A DNA stretch of 64,000 nucleotides from Chlamydoabsidia padenii (GCA_025330725.1 JAIWND010000003.1:1178001-1242000), one strand, 5' to 3'; shown: positions 11,331-23,183, counted from the first letter of the stretch. Made by a program: numbers and translations. The notes: generated by a model from the sequence alone, not told the origin.

Positions 11331-12669
11331 GTGTAAATAGAGATACAGTCATAAAAGAAACTACCTTACCAAAAGAGAGAGAGAGAGAGAGAGAGTAGGT
11401 ATATAGATTGTTCAAGTTTTTCTTTGTCAAAAAGAAAAAAGCAAATGAGAATGAGAGTGGATTAGTTTGTTATGTGCAAAAAAGAGAGAGAGGATAAAAG
11501 GAAAGAAATCAACAAAGGATTAAATGGGAAGGAGGGTAGGAGAGTGAATGAATGGATAAAGTAGAAGAAAGAGAGAAAGATAGTGGAAAAAGAAGAAAAA
11601 AAAAACCTCCATATCCCATTACGATTTTATAGACGCACGTTTTTAAAACCCCGATCGTCAAAGTGGAATTCTTTGTGTCACCTGTCTACCTGTAACCTTT
11701 TCATTCATTTTTTGCATAAAATGATAGAAAAACCATACTAATCAAACATGGCATTATCAATCATGGTAATAAAACACGGGTTTCAAGTCTATTAAAAGAC
11801 TCATCAATGTTAATTATCCGGATCATCCTACCCGGATCAGGGGAAATAGGCAATCAAGAGACCAGGTTTCATAAAAATAAAAATAAAATAGGGAGAAACG
11901 TAACTCATCAACAACAACCATCACGAACCTCGACTTGATTTACCATTTATATCAAAAGATCGACTGGCTTCTTTTTGATCTTCCACCATTCTCATTCTTC
12001 TTTTCGTTTTTAAATAGAACGGCAGGATAGAAATATACTATATGTACAACGAGCATGAACCCTGTTTAACAACTCTGTTTGATTGACACTTTTTCCTAAA
12101 AATCAAAAAAAAGACGTAGAGTTCGTTAAGGTTTACTCTCTCAGGGGCTCTCTCATGCGCCGTAAATCAAGTTCATTTTATTTCAATTGCCGACTGCATG
12201 ATTATCCTTTTTAGGTATGTAGAATGAGGGAGTGAACAACGATCCATGTACCAACAAAAAAAAAAAACATTGACAGTCTACTTGAATAGGAATCAATGAT
12301 AATTGTATACAGAATCATCGTTTTTTCGTTCACACCAATGACAAAACATGTACTGTATTTCCCCTTTGGTAAAAGAAAAAAGTAATAATACGGAGCAAAA
12401 GTACATAAGCTTTGGCGAAACTGGATCGAGGGCAAAAAAAAAAAAAAAAGGTTTATTCCCCATATTCGTACATACAAAACGTGGGCTTAGTCCTTCTCTT
12501 TGATGTATTCTTCGATGCATAAACCTCATGTTAACAAAGACATATGATGGTAAGTATAGTTTTGTGGTTTAAGAAAGATGCTTTTTATTGAAGTCCATAA
12601 AAGTATAGATAAAGAATAAGACTAATACTTTATATATATATATATATATATGATAACTAGACTAATCCA
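11251..12669. other. Intergenic, upstream of C2H2 factor
   Basis: 1.4 kb. It contains an A run (about 11300-11328), a GA run (about 11375-11394), the element variant TTTAAAACCCCG at 11642-11653, and a TA run near 12631-12652 just before the LMBD1 3' end. No gene was recognised. Confidence 0.5.
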
Positions 12670-14927
12670 TTAGTGATAACCTCGATGGTCTTGTGATCCA
12701 TTCCCATCAGTGAGGAGCCCCTGTTGTTCTTCATCATCCACATAATCATCACCATCATTACCATCAACGTTGCTACGAGGTCGTCGGAAGAGAGCCACCA
12801 CGAATCCAATCAGGAACATACCAATGAATACCCACTGGCAGTAATAGAATATCAACCCCAAAAAGGGTGTGTCCACCAAGACACGATCAATCAATAAAGA
12901 GGATGTCGTGGGAGTACAAAGACCTATAATAAATGCTTGTCAAGTCAATAAAGTCATCCAATCATTATCACTTACTAGTAGGTGATTTCAAATCACAAGG
13001 GATAATATATTCATTTCGATCACTACAATCACGTTGAGGTGGTTCCCCTATTGTATAATTACACTATTAGATTATTTTCGTTAGTAAACAACAAGTTGGT
13101 TTACCATCCGCCTCCCATTCATTGTCTTACATAAACTTGACTTCCAAAGTGGGCATATCCAGGAGCTACCGTTGTGGTCATGGTGTAATTTAAAGCCAGC
13201 AGACTCAGTGTCAAAAGTACGGCTGTCATCAGTAGCCCCTGAGGTGCGGTTCCATTTCTTCTGATATGATACAAGTTCATCCATAAGAATCGAATTCCCA
13301 TCGTCACCAAACCAGAAAGAGTTGTCATAAAAAAGTAGAGGATCAATATCACCATAAACACATAGTCCAATGGGAACCACTAAGCCAAGGTATATACATT
13401 TATAAAAATAAAAAATAAAAGAGGGTTTAGTTTCAATCCAACCTTTGTACTTCTCCTTAAAAATCGGTCACATTTCTTACTTTGGATAGATTGACAAAGA
13501 TAAAGTTTATTGGGTTAAAGAGAGTTGGGTGACTGATGATATAACCACATTGTCGGCCACAAATAGATGAAGATATCTTGTCAACACTATATAGAAAGAG
13601 AGGTTAGTCAGTCAGTCAGCAAGTCCAATTTCCTTTTTTTGTTACTTGCATTGTTAAAAACATGGACAAGATGATTACCCAAGTAAGAGCAACAGAGATA
13701 AAGCCAATGATGAACTAGAAAATAAAAAAGAATTCAAGTTAGTCATGTCGTCGTTTTATATCAACCATAACTATACTTACTTCGAATGGACGCCAAAAAG
13801 TCAAGATCTTTTCCCAGATACTGTGCTTGTCTTCTTCAATACCCCTTAATCGTCGAAGTAGGATCCTTTAAAACAAGTCGAGAAAATAAAAAAAAAAAAT
13901 GATTAGTAAATATCATCACCATCTTTTGATCTTTACCTACCTTTCTTCATCCTCCAAGTTTTCCATGTTTCGATAATCATGTGTTGTCATCACCTTGTTA
14001 TTACCCGAGTATTTTGCTTGAAGAGCCCGTTGTCGTTCACGTACTACCGCAAGTTGATTATCCACATCCTCGTTTTCAATATCCAATTTCTTCCTTCCTT
14101 TGATCAACCCAATCGAGAAAAGCGAGAGCCCGGGTGCCTACAAAAAGAATTTCCGGTATGTTATTTAAGATGAGGGTCTATTTGTTATGTATCAATTATC
14201 TTACCGTGTATCCAATCATAATGAGCATCCCTAAGAAGGCCAAACAAGCAATCACAAATGCTATCGTCTTTTCACCATCTATTGTTCAATAATAAGAGTG
14301 TCAGTTAGTCAGTTATCCTTGTATGTATCATTCAAGGTCAATAACTTGCTTGATTCCATCAAAATCTTCTTGAGCCAATCCAGATCGAGTTTGGGAGGAG
14401 GCAAGTTTGGTTTCAAAAACAAAGCAAACAGAAACAAAAAGATGGAGATGGCGACAAAGAAGGAGGTATACTTGAAGGCTCCACGGATACGATCCCGTCG
14501 TGCTTGATCCACATCTTCTTCTTCATAGTAAAAGTAGGCAAAGGGAATAAAGAAGAAGCAAAAGAGTCCAATCATACCATAGCAGCCTATTTCCCCCCCC
14601 CCAAAAAAACAAAGAATGTTTTAGTCCAGTATCCTTTTATAGTGTTAGTGTCTTTTTTTGTTTTTTTCCCATTACCATAATATACCCATTGAATAACAAA
14701 CTGCATATTTTCAATCGTTTCTGGTGTTGCCCAAGATTTCTTTAACCCTGTTAATGGATCGATAGTGGAAGAGACCAAAAAGATGTCAACCGGAAGTAAT
14801 GCCAAACATGACAAGACCAGTCCCAACGCCAAGATGGTAGTAATAGTCGCGAGAGTATCCCGTTCATATCGGTCTTGATAATAACGAGTAAAGCCTATAC
14901 TGAAAAGGAAAAACACCTACAAGAAAA

Positions 14928-14960
<33 letters not shown>

Positions 14961-15046
14961 TCAGTTGGATGATGACTACAATTACTTTTACTTACCCCAC
15001 ACACAATGCCGTACACAGTCCAAGCAACGCCTACCACTGCAGACAT
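12670..15046 (-). CDS. LMBRD1: LMBD1-like lysosomal cobalamin transporter
   Basis: A multi-exon gene; the first exons are 14996-15046, 14676-14916, 14350-14586 and 14205-14278. It encodes a polytopic membrane protein with about nine hydrophobic segments. Diagnostic stretches are RYYQDRYERDTLATITTILAL, LPVDIFLVSSTI, IENMQFVIQWVYYGCYGMIG, a cytosolic loop ending LRRLRGIEEDK, and FGSQVY near the C-terminus. These match the LMBR1 family member LMBD1, which exports vitamin B12 from lysosomes. The third intron begins with GC (ATCAA|GCAAGT) and restores the frame at NGEKTIAFVIACLAF. The C-terminal tail is acidic and cytosolic. A fungal B12 role fits lineages that keep B12-dependent enzymes. Confidence 0.9.
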
Positions 15047-15414
15047 GATGATAGTAGTATAAACAAGTAGTTAATGTTTTAAGAAGAGTGAATAAAAAAG
15101 TGGCAGTAAAAAAAAAAAAAAAATAAAAAAAAAAAAAAGTATGGGAAGAAAAAGAGGCGAAAAGAGGCAAGTGTGGAAAAATAAAATAGCTTGTGTCAGA
15201 ATGGATCATGCACCACATCACGATGTTCACTAAATCGGCGATTAAAATGGGAGGTCAAGGCTAGAACTTTATGGTAAAAAGCAATCCTTTATTTTATTAT
15301 AAAATAAAAAGGGAGGAGAAAGAGAGTAAGAGTGTAATATCATCTATATAAGTGTAAAAGGGAGGGGAGGAGGAGAGACTATATAACGAGTATGTGTGTG
15401 TAAAGAGAAGGATA

Positions 15415-15440
15415 TGAGGTGTGTGTGTGTGTGTGTGATT
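15415..15440. repeat. TG microsatellite
   Basis: TG/GTGTGT run immediately downstream of the Mrp51 stop codon on its minus strand, probably within the 3'UTR. Confidence 0.7.
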
Positions 15441-16391
15441 TTATTTCTTTTGATTGGTAGAAGTATCCAATAGATTAGAGATACGAGACATGAGTTCATT
15501 ATGGTTAGGATTAGGTTGAATATTATCAGTGTCATTATTAGCACGTAAATCAGTGTATCGAGAAGTACGTCGACCCAAAAACATATCTTCCAAAGCAGGT
15601 TCGTTGGTGGTCTTGTTGCCAAGTTGTTGATGTGATGGGTAATAATTGCTAGTAAGAATCGAGTCCATTGAAGAAGGACGAGATTGAATGTTGAGAGTGA
15701 CTTCGGGACGACCTTGTTTGTTGATATGGGCATCAACCACAAAGAATTGACGTACTCGACGATCACCCGCATTGTTACGGAATCCAGTAGCATTACGACG
15801 AGCCAATTTTGCCACCACACCACCGACACCTACAGCGAATCCATCCGTATCCGGGTTCAACACACGGCCTTCCACAGGGTAATTCCATCCCACTTGATGA
15901 TCACTATAAGTAGGTCCCACCACACCACCGTCTTCAGTATCGTTCACGAGATCCTTGTTAAAGTGACAGGAGAGGTACTCGTACACTTGATCAGGTACCA
16001 GTTCCTTGTTCTTCAGGGCCTGTTGGAAGGCAGGGGCTTGTTGACTGGCTCGTTTCAAGAAGCGTTTGAACGCCTGAGGATTCATAGCTGCCACATTGTG
16101 TTGCACTTGTTCACGTCGAGGAGTAGGGGCAGTCGAATTGGGAAAGTTTTCTTTCCAACGTTTGAGAAAGAGAACTTGACTTTCACCCGATTGCCAGGGT
16201 GTTTGATGTTCAGCTGTGTCGAGATCGCCCACCGTTACATACCGTGTTCTTACCACCGTGGGGAGACCTCGTTTGAAACCCCAATTGCCTACTTTTTTGG
16301 CATGCTTTGGTGTTGTGTACACTTGAGGGAGAGTACGATCGTATGACGCCAATCGTGAATGTCGTAATAATCCAGCAAACGTCTTGTCCAT
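15441..16391 (-). CDS. MRP51: Mitochondrial small-subunit ribosomal protein Mrp51 (bS1m)
   Basis: Single-exon ORF of 316 aa. The N-terminus (HSRLASYDRTLPQVYTT, GNWGFKRGLPTVV, then GDLDTAEHQTPWQSGESQVLF) is the conserved block of the fungal Mrp51 family, which binds the mitoribosomal small subunit and is needed for 5'UTR-dependent translation of mitochondrial mRNAs. Later conserved parts are GWNYPVEGRVLN and a Gly/Val-rich GFAVGVGGVVAKLARRN stretch. No introns, unlike most neighbours. The N-terminus is basic, as expected for mitochondrial import. Confidence 0.8.
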   Translation of the reverse strand: MDKTFAGLLRHSRLASYDRTLPQVYTTPKHAKKVGNWGFKRGLPTVVRTRYVTVGDLDTAEHQTPWQSGESQVLFLKRWKENFPNSTAPTPRREQVQHNVAAMNPQAFKRFLKRASQQAPAFQQALKNKELVPDQVYEYLSCHFNKDLVNDTEDGGVVGPTYSDHQVGWNYPVEGRVLNPDTDGFAVGVGGVVAKLARRNATGFRNNAGDRRVRQFFVVDAHINKQGRPEVTLNIQSRPSSMDSILTSNYYPSHQQLGNKTTNEPALEDMFLGRRTSRYTDLRANNDTDNIQPNPNHNELMSRISNLLDTSTNQKK

Positions 16392-16522
16392 CGTTGTTGT
16401 TGTTTTTTTAATCGTTCCGTCCTAGTGAATGGCGTGTAGAGGGTTGATCAAATGTAAGAATAAAAGAATGCAACAAAGAAGAAAAAAAAAATATGGCGGA
16501 TGACAAGGGGCTTATTTTTAGT

Positions 16523-16534
16523 CGGGATTCAAAA
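16523..16534 (+). promoter_or_regulatory. CGGGATTTGAAA-type element (CGGGATTCAAAA)
   Basis: 132 bp upstream of the Mrp51 start codon (minus-strand gene). Confidence 0.45.
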
Positions 16535-16887
16535 ATACGCAACAAAAAAGTCAAAGTCATTCATTACAAGTAGTGAGGACCTCAAATTTGAAGGACCATC
16601 GATTATGACAGCAATCAAGTTCCCTTTCACTGTTCTTTTCCTTGACCCTAATGTATTGTTATAACTTTTTGCTTTCCTTTTTTTTTCAAAAAAAAAAAAA
16701 AAAAGAGTGGATATCCATAGCGATGTATTCTTATCAATCGATCCTTGCGTTCATGATTGGCAAGGGTGTCAGGTCGTAAACAGTAAGTAATAGTACTCTT
16801 TCAATGTTATGAAAGTATCTGTAGTGATTCTTTATTAATAGGGAGTTATTCGTTAAAGCAATCTGTCATCAAGCATCAGTCCTTTGT

Positions 16888-16899
16888 CGGGATTTGAAT
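16888..16899 (+). promoter_or_regulatory. CGGGATTTGAAA-type element (CGGGATTTGAAT)
   Basis: 80 bp upstream of the formamidase-like start codon. With the copy at 16523, each gene of this divergent pair has its own element. Confidence 0.5.
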
Positions 16900-16978
16900 T
16901 AAACTATTCGGTTCAATTTAAAACGTCTTGTCAATTTCCCCCTTCCTTTACTTTTTTATTTTTTTATTTTTTCAAAAC

Positions 16979-17829
16979 ATGGTGGACTGCACAACAATTA
17001 CCTTTAACTCTGACTTTGGGAACTATGGAAAACTTGATTTGTATTCAACAGCTTCTGCTACTACCTCGACTCCCTTGATGGTCTTTATTCATGGCGGCGC
17101 TTGGCGAACGGAGGACAAAAAAGATCATGAACAATTAGCACTCAACTTTGTTAAACAGGGATTCACAGTAGCTGTTACCAATTACCGGTAAGAAGAAGAA
17201 CAACAGGCATTCACTAGATTATTCTAACACGCTTGTTTTACAGTCTTAGTTTATATGATACACCTGACGAACCACCACGTGTACAGCATCCTGCCCACAT
17301 TCAAGATACTTATCAAGCATTGACATGCCTACACCAAATCAATTCACCACTTTATGACAAGAACAGCATATTTCTCGTGGGACATTCTGCAGGTGCTCAC
17401 ATTGCCACCATGCTCCTCCTCGAACCTGAAACGTACCCTCTCCCTTTTGTCCGCGGGGTGATTGGCGCTGCTGGGATTTATGATCTTCCTTTATTACTCA
17501 CAACTCATCCTACCTACTTGGATTTCATCAGTCAGGCATTTGGGAAACAACAACAGGAATCTTATTATCAAGCATCACCTACCAGCAAATCACATCCCTC
17601 GTCTGTTTCTGCTCCTCCTGTCTTACTTGTCCACAGCATGGATGATCAATTATTAAATCTCGACCAGTCCCAAGCTATGTATCACCACTTGAAAAAACAG
17701 GGCATAGATGTCACTTTGGATTCGACGTTTGTTAAAGGGGATCATTATGCCATGATTCAATCTACTGACTTTAGCTCTATCACCACTCAATATATCAATA
17801 AGATCATCAACAAGGACCATCTGATTTAA
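16979..17829 (+). CDS. Kynurenine formamidase-like alpha/beta hydrolase
   Basis: Exons 16979-17187 and 17244-17829 give 264 aa. The oxyanion-hole motif HGGAW (HGGXW, near residue 35) is that of arylformamidases such as Bna7, and the nucleophile elbow is GHSAG. The acid residue is likely in HSMDDQLL and the catalytic His in KGDHYAM, completing a Ser-Asp-His triad. Arylformamidases hydrolyse N-formylkynurenine in tryptophan breakdown to NAD. A general esterase of the same fold is the main alternative. The intron (17188-17243) splits an Arg codon. Confidence 0.75.
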
Positions 17830-18056
17830 TATAGATTATATAGGATCTAGTATAGTTTTAGTATCAATTACATTCATCCATAATAAAGACGATGGTTTAT
17901 TATTTTTGACCTTTTTTTATTTTTATTATTACTGGGGAGGGGGAGAGAGCAACTAAGAAAAAAAGAATATATCTATGTACAAATAAAAGACAACAACAAA
18001 CAATAAAACAAAAGAAGAGCAAAAAAAAGGGAAATATGTCTATTGTATACAACAAA

Positions 18057-19319
18057 TTATTGAGAAGTACTATTTGTAATAGGACCAGTAGGTCCTTGAT
18101 CATTGGATAGAGCCAAGATAGTAGTAGTGTTGACAGAAGGAAGATCCAAAGTGGTAGATTGATTGGTGGTGGCCACACTGGCATCATCCAAAAAAGATCC
18201 GTTATCTTCTTCTTCATCATCTTCATCAACATCATCATCATCTTCTTCTTCATCCATATCATCTTCTTCGTCAGGTCCATTTTGAATCATATCCACATCT
18301 TCCTTGTTGGTAGCATTCATTTCCGATACCGCAATTCGTCCAGCATCACCACCGCCTGCTTCAGTATATGATTTCATCGCCTTTTGATATTCCTCTTGTT
18401 CCTTGTCGTAGATATCATAGTATTTCTAAAGAGGATGGTTAGATTGGGGAGGAAGGGAGGACTATTCTTTTATATATATATATATATTACCTTTTTTTCA
18501 TCATCCGTCATGGCCTTCCACTTTTGTCCCAGTAGTCGTGTCACTTCACCAAGATTTTCGGTAGGCAATTCATCCTTAAAGTTACCACGTTCCATACGAC
18601 AATATAAAAAAAAGACATTACCAGGACCCTTGGGAGCATTAGGATCCTTCTTCTTACGGGCCATGGTAGTCTCTTGTGATTTGTTGGCATTTTTGGTGTT
18701 ACCAGAAGATTTGTCGTTATGGCGGGCTCGTTTTTTCTTGTGTTGCTTGTTGGATCGTGCGTCAGGCTGAATAATAAGAAGAGAGGTAAGTAAGTGAAAG
18801 GAGAAGAGGAGTGAGTAAGTGAAGAAAAGACTTACCGCCATGGATCCAATACCTGAAGCATCAGAGTCATCACTTTCGCTTGTTTCCATTAGATCTTTGT
18901 GAGAGGTATAGTATTCATCGAGTTGTTCTAATAAGATGCTATTATAAAATAAAATAAAAAAAAGAGGTTTCAGTCAAAGAGAATAATGGAATAAGAGGAG
19001 TATATGTATGTATCAACTTACAGACGTTCCATTCGTAGCCGTTTTACGTGCTTCTTTGCTCTAACGAGTTTGGTATGTATATCAGAGTTGTCCTACAAGA
19101 TAATAATAAAAGGAGAGTATATGGTTAGTATATGGAGAGAAAGATGAAGAAGCTTTAAAAAGCTGCTTGCCTGTTCTATTTCGTCGACACGTTTCTTTAG
19201 TTGTTCATATTTCTTGATAATAGAGGCATCGACTAGAGTGTTGTTTAACAAGTGACGGGTTAAAAGGCAAAAAGAATGCTTTGAGCGTTGGTTTTATACT
19301 TACCATCTTGAGTACTCAT
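18057..19319 (-). CDS. HMG-box protein, Nhp10-like (INO80 complex type)
   Basis: Six exons (19304-19319, 19171-19232, 19022-19092, 18836-18938, 18491-18766, 18057-18425) sum to 298 aa. The N-terminal third is helical (SIIKKYEQLKKRVDEIEQ, then KLVRAKKHVKRLRMERLILLEQL). A basic stretch and one HMG box follow, starting KKKDPNAPKGPGNVFFLYC and containing LLGQKWKAMTDDEKK. The tail is strongly acidic (DEEDD runs). A coiled coil before a single HMG box fits Nhp10 of the INO80 remodeller; a TFAM-like or generic HMGB role is possible. The first intron follows only 16 coding bases, and intron 2 has a GC donor (GCAAGC). Confidence 0.7.
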
Positions 19320-19611
19320 GATTGTTAAGTATTTTTTTTTATATTAAGAGTGAAGGAATGGGTAATAAGAAGAGAAGGAGAAGAAGTATAGAAGAAGTAA
19401 GAAGAAGAGGGAGGATAAAGACAAAAAAAAAAACACAAATTCAAGAAGGGGAGAAATTTATTTCCAGTCATGATCCTTCTAAAAAAAGTCGGAAAAAAAA
19501 TTGAATACCCGATTTGACAAAGCTACAGTAAAAAGGGAGATCCTTTTATTTACATTACATACACACATATATGACTACATAAACTATAATTACACTATTA
19601 ATACTACTATT

Positions 19612-20557
19612 CTACACCTTTTCTAATTCGTTGATAAACATATAACGAGAGAATGATACATACAGCCAACGGAACCATACCAATTGAGAGTGATGTTGTC
19701 GCATGGCTTTATGTGCTTGAAGATATGCAAAGGGTGGTGAGATGATCAACACTTTGGCCGAGGATTGGATCTTGTTTTGAATAGCCATCACCATCAAATC
19801 CACTATACCAACATATTTTCGAAGTAGAGAGATCGTCGTCAATTTGTAGAGTTGTATAGAGTGGGTTTGCCTGTATTCATTCGCACCATAAAAGGCCGCT
19901 GCGTGATTAAGATGACCAGAGACGCCCTTGTCATCAAAAGTGACAATCTATATTATTATTGGGGGTTTTTTTTAAAAAAAACAAAACAGTAGAGTGAGTA
20001 CACTCCCTCCTAATCCTACTTGTACACTTTACCGTATCTATCTTGTATTTCTTGACATGATCTGCCAAAAGATCGGCAATGAGCGAGGGAGACCAGTTAT
20101 TGTTCATACCATCTTGTAATTCCCTAGTTACCAAAAAAAAAAAAAAACAATTTAATACTGTATTCGATGTATTCCCCGGTTTTACCTGTGATCCAATGAT
20201 TTGACATGGGAGGATGAGATATTAAACTTTTGACAGCTGCGTACCAGTTCCTTTTTTCGAATATCACCTAAACCATCCGCATTGCCTTGAAAGCATAAAG
20301 TGTTGGTCAGCATTAGACATTAACTTGACTGAATTACCTGTGGATAAGCAAAGGACATGGATTCGTGTTTTGCTACTAAAGGACTGGAGGAAGGTTAAGG
20401 TAGGTCCAAAAAACATACATTCATCATCAGGATGGGCAGTCAACAAGAGTAGATTGTTGGACTTTATGGGTACTGGTTGTTGGTATTGGGCAAGAATATA
20501 GTAGCAGTAGGTGAAAAAGGAGGCAATAAAAAGAGTACTAAGAAACAATGCGATCAT
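19612..20557 (-). CDS. GPI12: GPI anchor biosynthesis GlcNAc-PI de-N-acetylase (PIG-L/Gpi12)
   Basis: Exons 20338-20557, 20186-20285, 20033-20123 and 19612-19947 give 248 aa. One N-terminal membrane anchor (about residues 1-22) is followed by the zinc-binding AHPDDE motif (LLLTAHPDDECMFFGP). Next comes LCLSTGNADGLGDIRKKEL, then TFDDKGVSGHLNHAA, in which the usual HPNH reads HLNH. This enzyme removes the acetyl group from GlcNAc-PI, the second step of GPI assembly, on the cytosolic face of the ER. Length and motif order fit the family. Confidence 0.9.
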
Positions 20558-20677
20558 GGTAATCAGTAAAAAAAAAAAGGAGGGGTAGATTGAAAACAAT
20601 TATTTTTATTTTTATAAAGGCAAGGCAGTATTTACACCCCGCCCTCCCGTGTATCCATCTTTTCAATAATCTGTCCT

Positions 20678-21190
20678 AGGCGAGAGTAAGCGGGTTTTGA
20701 ATTAAGTTTTGGGTGTCAATTTTTACAAACGTCAGGGTAAAACGAACTGGAAGCTATACTGCTCCATACAGTGGACTTGGTACAATGACCATTATGTAAA
20801 GTTTGTTGGAAATAAGCTAAGGAATGCACATGGTTACTTTTGTCATTAGCATCGCTTGTTCATTAAGGCAGTAGAGCCCTCTTAAAAGCCAAGGCGAGAG
20901 TAAGCGGGTTTTGAACCAAGTTTGGTCTTGTGTGTCAATTTTTTCATTCTGCAACTTTTTTTTTTTTTACAAAAGTCAGGTTAAAACGATCTGGAAGCTA
21001 TGCTGCTCCATACAGAGGACTTGGTTTAATGGCCATTATGTAAACTTTGTTGGAAATAGGCTAAGGAATGCTCATGGTTACTTTTTTCATTAGCATCGCT
21101 TGTTCATTAAGGCAGTAGAGCTCTCTTTAGATTCAAGGTGAGGGTAAGCGGGTGTTAAATAAGTTTGCTCTTGTCTGCCAATTTTGAAAA
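20678..21190. repeat. Tandem repeat, 214-244 bp unit, two full copies and one partial
   Basis: Unit 1 is 20678-20891, unit 2 is 20892-21135 (about 30 bp longer, with a T run), and a partial third starts at 21136. Each unit opens with AGGCGAGAGTAAGCGGG or a close variant. Inside, the units share GGACTTGG, GCTAAGGAATGC, CATTAGCATCGCTTGTTC and CATTAAGGCAGTAGAGC. They are diverged by scattered substitutions, so the duplication is not recent. No ORF spans a unit. Confidence 0.9.
20691..20702 (+). promoter_or_regulatory. CGGGATTTGAAA-type element inside repeat (CGGGTTTTGAAT)
   Basis: 134 bp upstream of the PIG-L start codon. A second copy, CGGGTTTTGAA, lies at 20905 in repeat unit 2, and a decayed one (CGGGTGTTAAA) at about 21149 in unit 3. 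Confidence 0.4.
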
Positions 21191-21958
21191 CCTGTGGACC
21201 TGTCGGGAGTTCAATGTAAGCGGTTTTTTGGGTTCGTTTTTTTTTTTTTTGCATTAATGGGAGCTTATGTGAAGTCCCGCCACCATTACATTCTAGCTTC
21301 TTTACATGTATTAATTGATGAATTGATACTTTTATACATGTTATTCCATTGTTTCCCACGCTGACTGTCAAGGGTTTACTTCATTGAATTTATTGGTTCA
21401 TCGTTCATTTTCATACGTTATCATCTCCCAACACTGATCACCTGCTTTTTATCACTTCCTGCATCCTATAAGAAAGCTCTACTGTACTTCATCTTTTTTT
21501 TTTCTTCATACATTCTTTACACTCTACCTCCTCCACTTTCAATATAAGCTTTCTCTCTCTCTCTCTCTCCTCTGCCTTCTATCCGCTCTCCTTCCGCCAC
21601 AGCCAATATGGTCAGCCAGGCTGCAACGGTTATACAATCAAACAATTCATGTATTAATGCTGGCCACTTGATATGAATCCGCTTTCTGTTCCTCTCCACT
21701 TTATGCCCAGTCCACTCCATTACGTTCAATTTTTTTTTTCCGGGAAGCTATCGCAACCCACACACACTGCACTTTGATGAGTTTTATCATTTCCATAAAC
21801 AAAAGGGGCTAATCACAGTACTAACTGGCTGTTTGATTTCTTTTCCTATGTATGATCGTTTTTGATCATTTCTTTCAACCATTTTTAAACATTGTATATT
21901 TTATTGTTGCTTTTATTTAAATAATTAATAAAGCTAGTAAATTAGACACTATTCTAAA

Positions 21959-23183
21959 CTACTTGAATCCATATTTGGATTCGATCAGATTCATAGCAGC
22001 ACTTGTAGCCATGCTTTCCATCATACCCTTCTTTGCTTCTTTCTTGTCATCATCGTCATCCTCATCATCATCTTGACCACCACGTTCTTCAATCACCTTG
22101 ACCAACTAGATATAATTAATATATATAACAAGTGTTAGATTCTATTACACATGAGTTTCTATTCATACTTACTTCAGCAGCAGCAATGGAAGCAATGATC
22201 TTCTTGAGAGTACCATGACTGACATCTTCACCCTTTTCTTCTTGATTCTTTTCCCAGATCTTGACAGCTTGATAAGCAACCGCGCCCGCCAACAATTGAT
22301 GACTTGCGTGAGATTTCTTTTCCTTGTACACCTTGGTATGAGCCGCATCCAGTTCTTCTTCCTTGAGTACATCCTTCTTTTTGTCACCCCAGCCGAACCA
22401 GTTACCAAACCAAGCTTGGAGTCGTTCACCTTTGCCGTCTTCTTCTTCTTCAGGGTCAACCACCTTGGGAGGATCGCCCAATTCGAGAGACCAGCCTTGG
22501 TTGACATTTTCTTCTCCTTCTTTGCGCTTGTACACAATCACCCGAGCCCCAGCTTCCATTTCAGATTTGCGAATGTCCACCACCACATTCGAGTCGCTAA
22601 GAGTATAGATATAATGACCATCATACCCGAATCGTTGATCATGAGCCTTCGGAGATGTAATGTTATTAGTTGTATTGCTACACAGATCAAAAAACAGAAT
22701 ACTAGGAAGGGTTACTTACATCGTCGGCTTCCTTCATGTTGTCCAAAAAGAGGTGTTCTTCACCAGTAAAAATAGCTATGTCATAGAGAAATAAACAAAT
22801 ATTAGTATGCCCACTCTGTTGGTATTGTATCACTTACCTTTGAAGGTACCTGCTTTGTCAACATCCAACACAAGACCAGTTTCTTTGTTTGTCAAAAAAC
22901 CTGTTACAACAAAACAAGGTTAGCAAGTTGAGTATAAAATATTTATTTTATTTTTACCATCTTGATGCATCCAGAGTTGACTATCGCGTTCGGGAGACTT
23001 GGGTTTCTTTTCAGCAGTGATGATTTTGGAACCAGGCTACAGGCAAAAGAGTTAGTATTTCCCTTTTTTTTTTTTTGGTTCAGGTCTTACCCCTGCGCTT
23101 TCGACCTCGGCAACATCAAGGACCAGTCCATTCAGTTGGCTGATAATGTAAAAGTAACCTAAAGGAAATTCAATAAAAGTCAT
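21959..23183 (-). CDS. Beta-trefoil (ricin-B-like) domain fused to CipC/DUF3759 domain
   Basis: Multi-exon gene starting at 23183. The N-terminal half reads as a beta-trefoil fold, with repeats around GLVLDVAEV, NKETGLVLDVDKAG and SDSNVVVDIRKSE, each followed by a Q/N-x-W-type segment (SQLWMHQDG, NQGWSLELG). The C-terminal half is CipC-like: WFGWGDKKKDVL, HTKVYKEKKSHASHQLLAGAVAYQAVKIWE and a conserved VSHGTLKKIIASIAAAELV. CipC was named as a concanamycin-induced fungal protein of unknown activity. The tail is acidic then basic. There is no signal peptide, so the protein is probably cytosolic. This is a carbohydrate-binding-like fold, not a toxin gene. Confidence 0.75.

Larger units (their letters stand above)
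20558..21958. other. Intergenic with tandem repeat, no gene seen
   Basis: 1.4 kb between the PIG-L start and the 3' end of the beta-trefoil/CipC gene. It holds the 214-244 bp repeats listed below, then AT-rich DNA with a CT run (about 21551-21568). No coding exon was found. Confidence 0.6.

Noticed and set aside
15684..16346. 220-codon plus-strand ORF opposite Mrp51
   Set aside because: Antisense shadow; no domain, and Mrp51 is clear on the other strand.
16928..16978. Upstream in-frame extension of the formamidase-like gene (SISPFLYFFIF)
   Set aside because: It translates a T-rich leader, and the gene has a good ATG at 16979.
20860..20900. tRNA-like boxes (GGCAGTAGAGC) in the 20.7 kb repeat
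   Set aside because: The A- and B-box-like parts are far too close together for an internal Pol III promoter.
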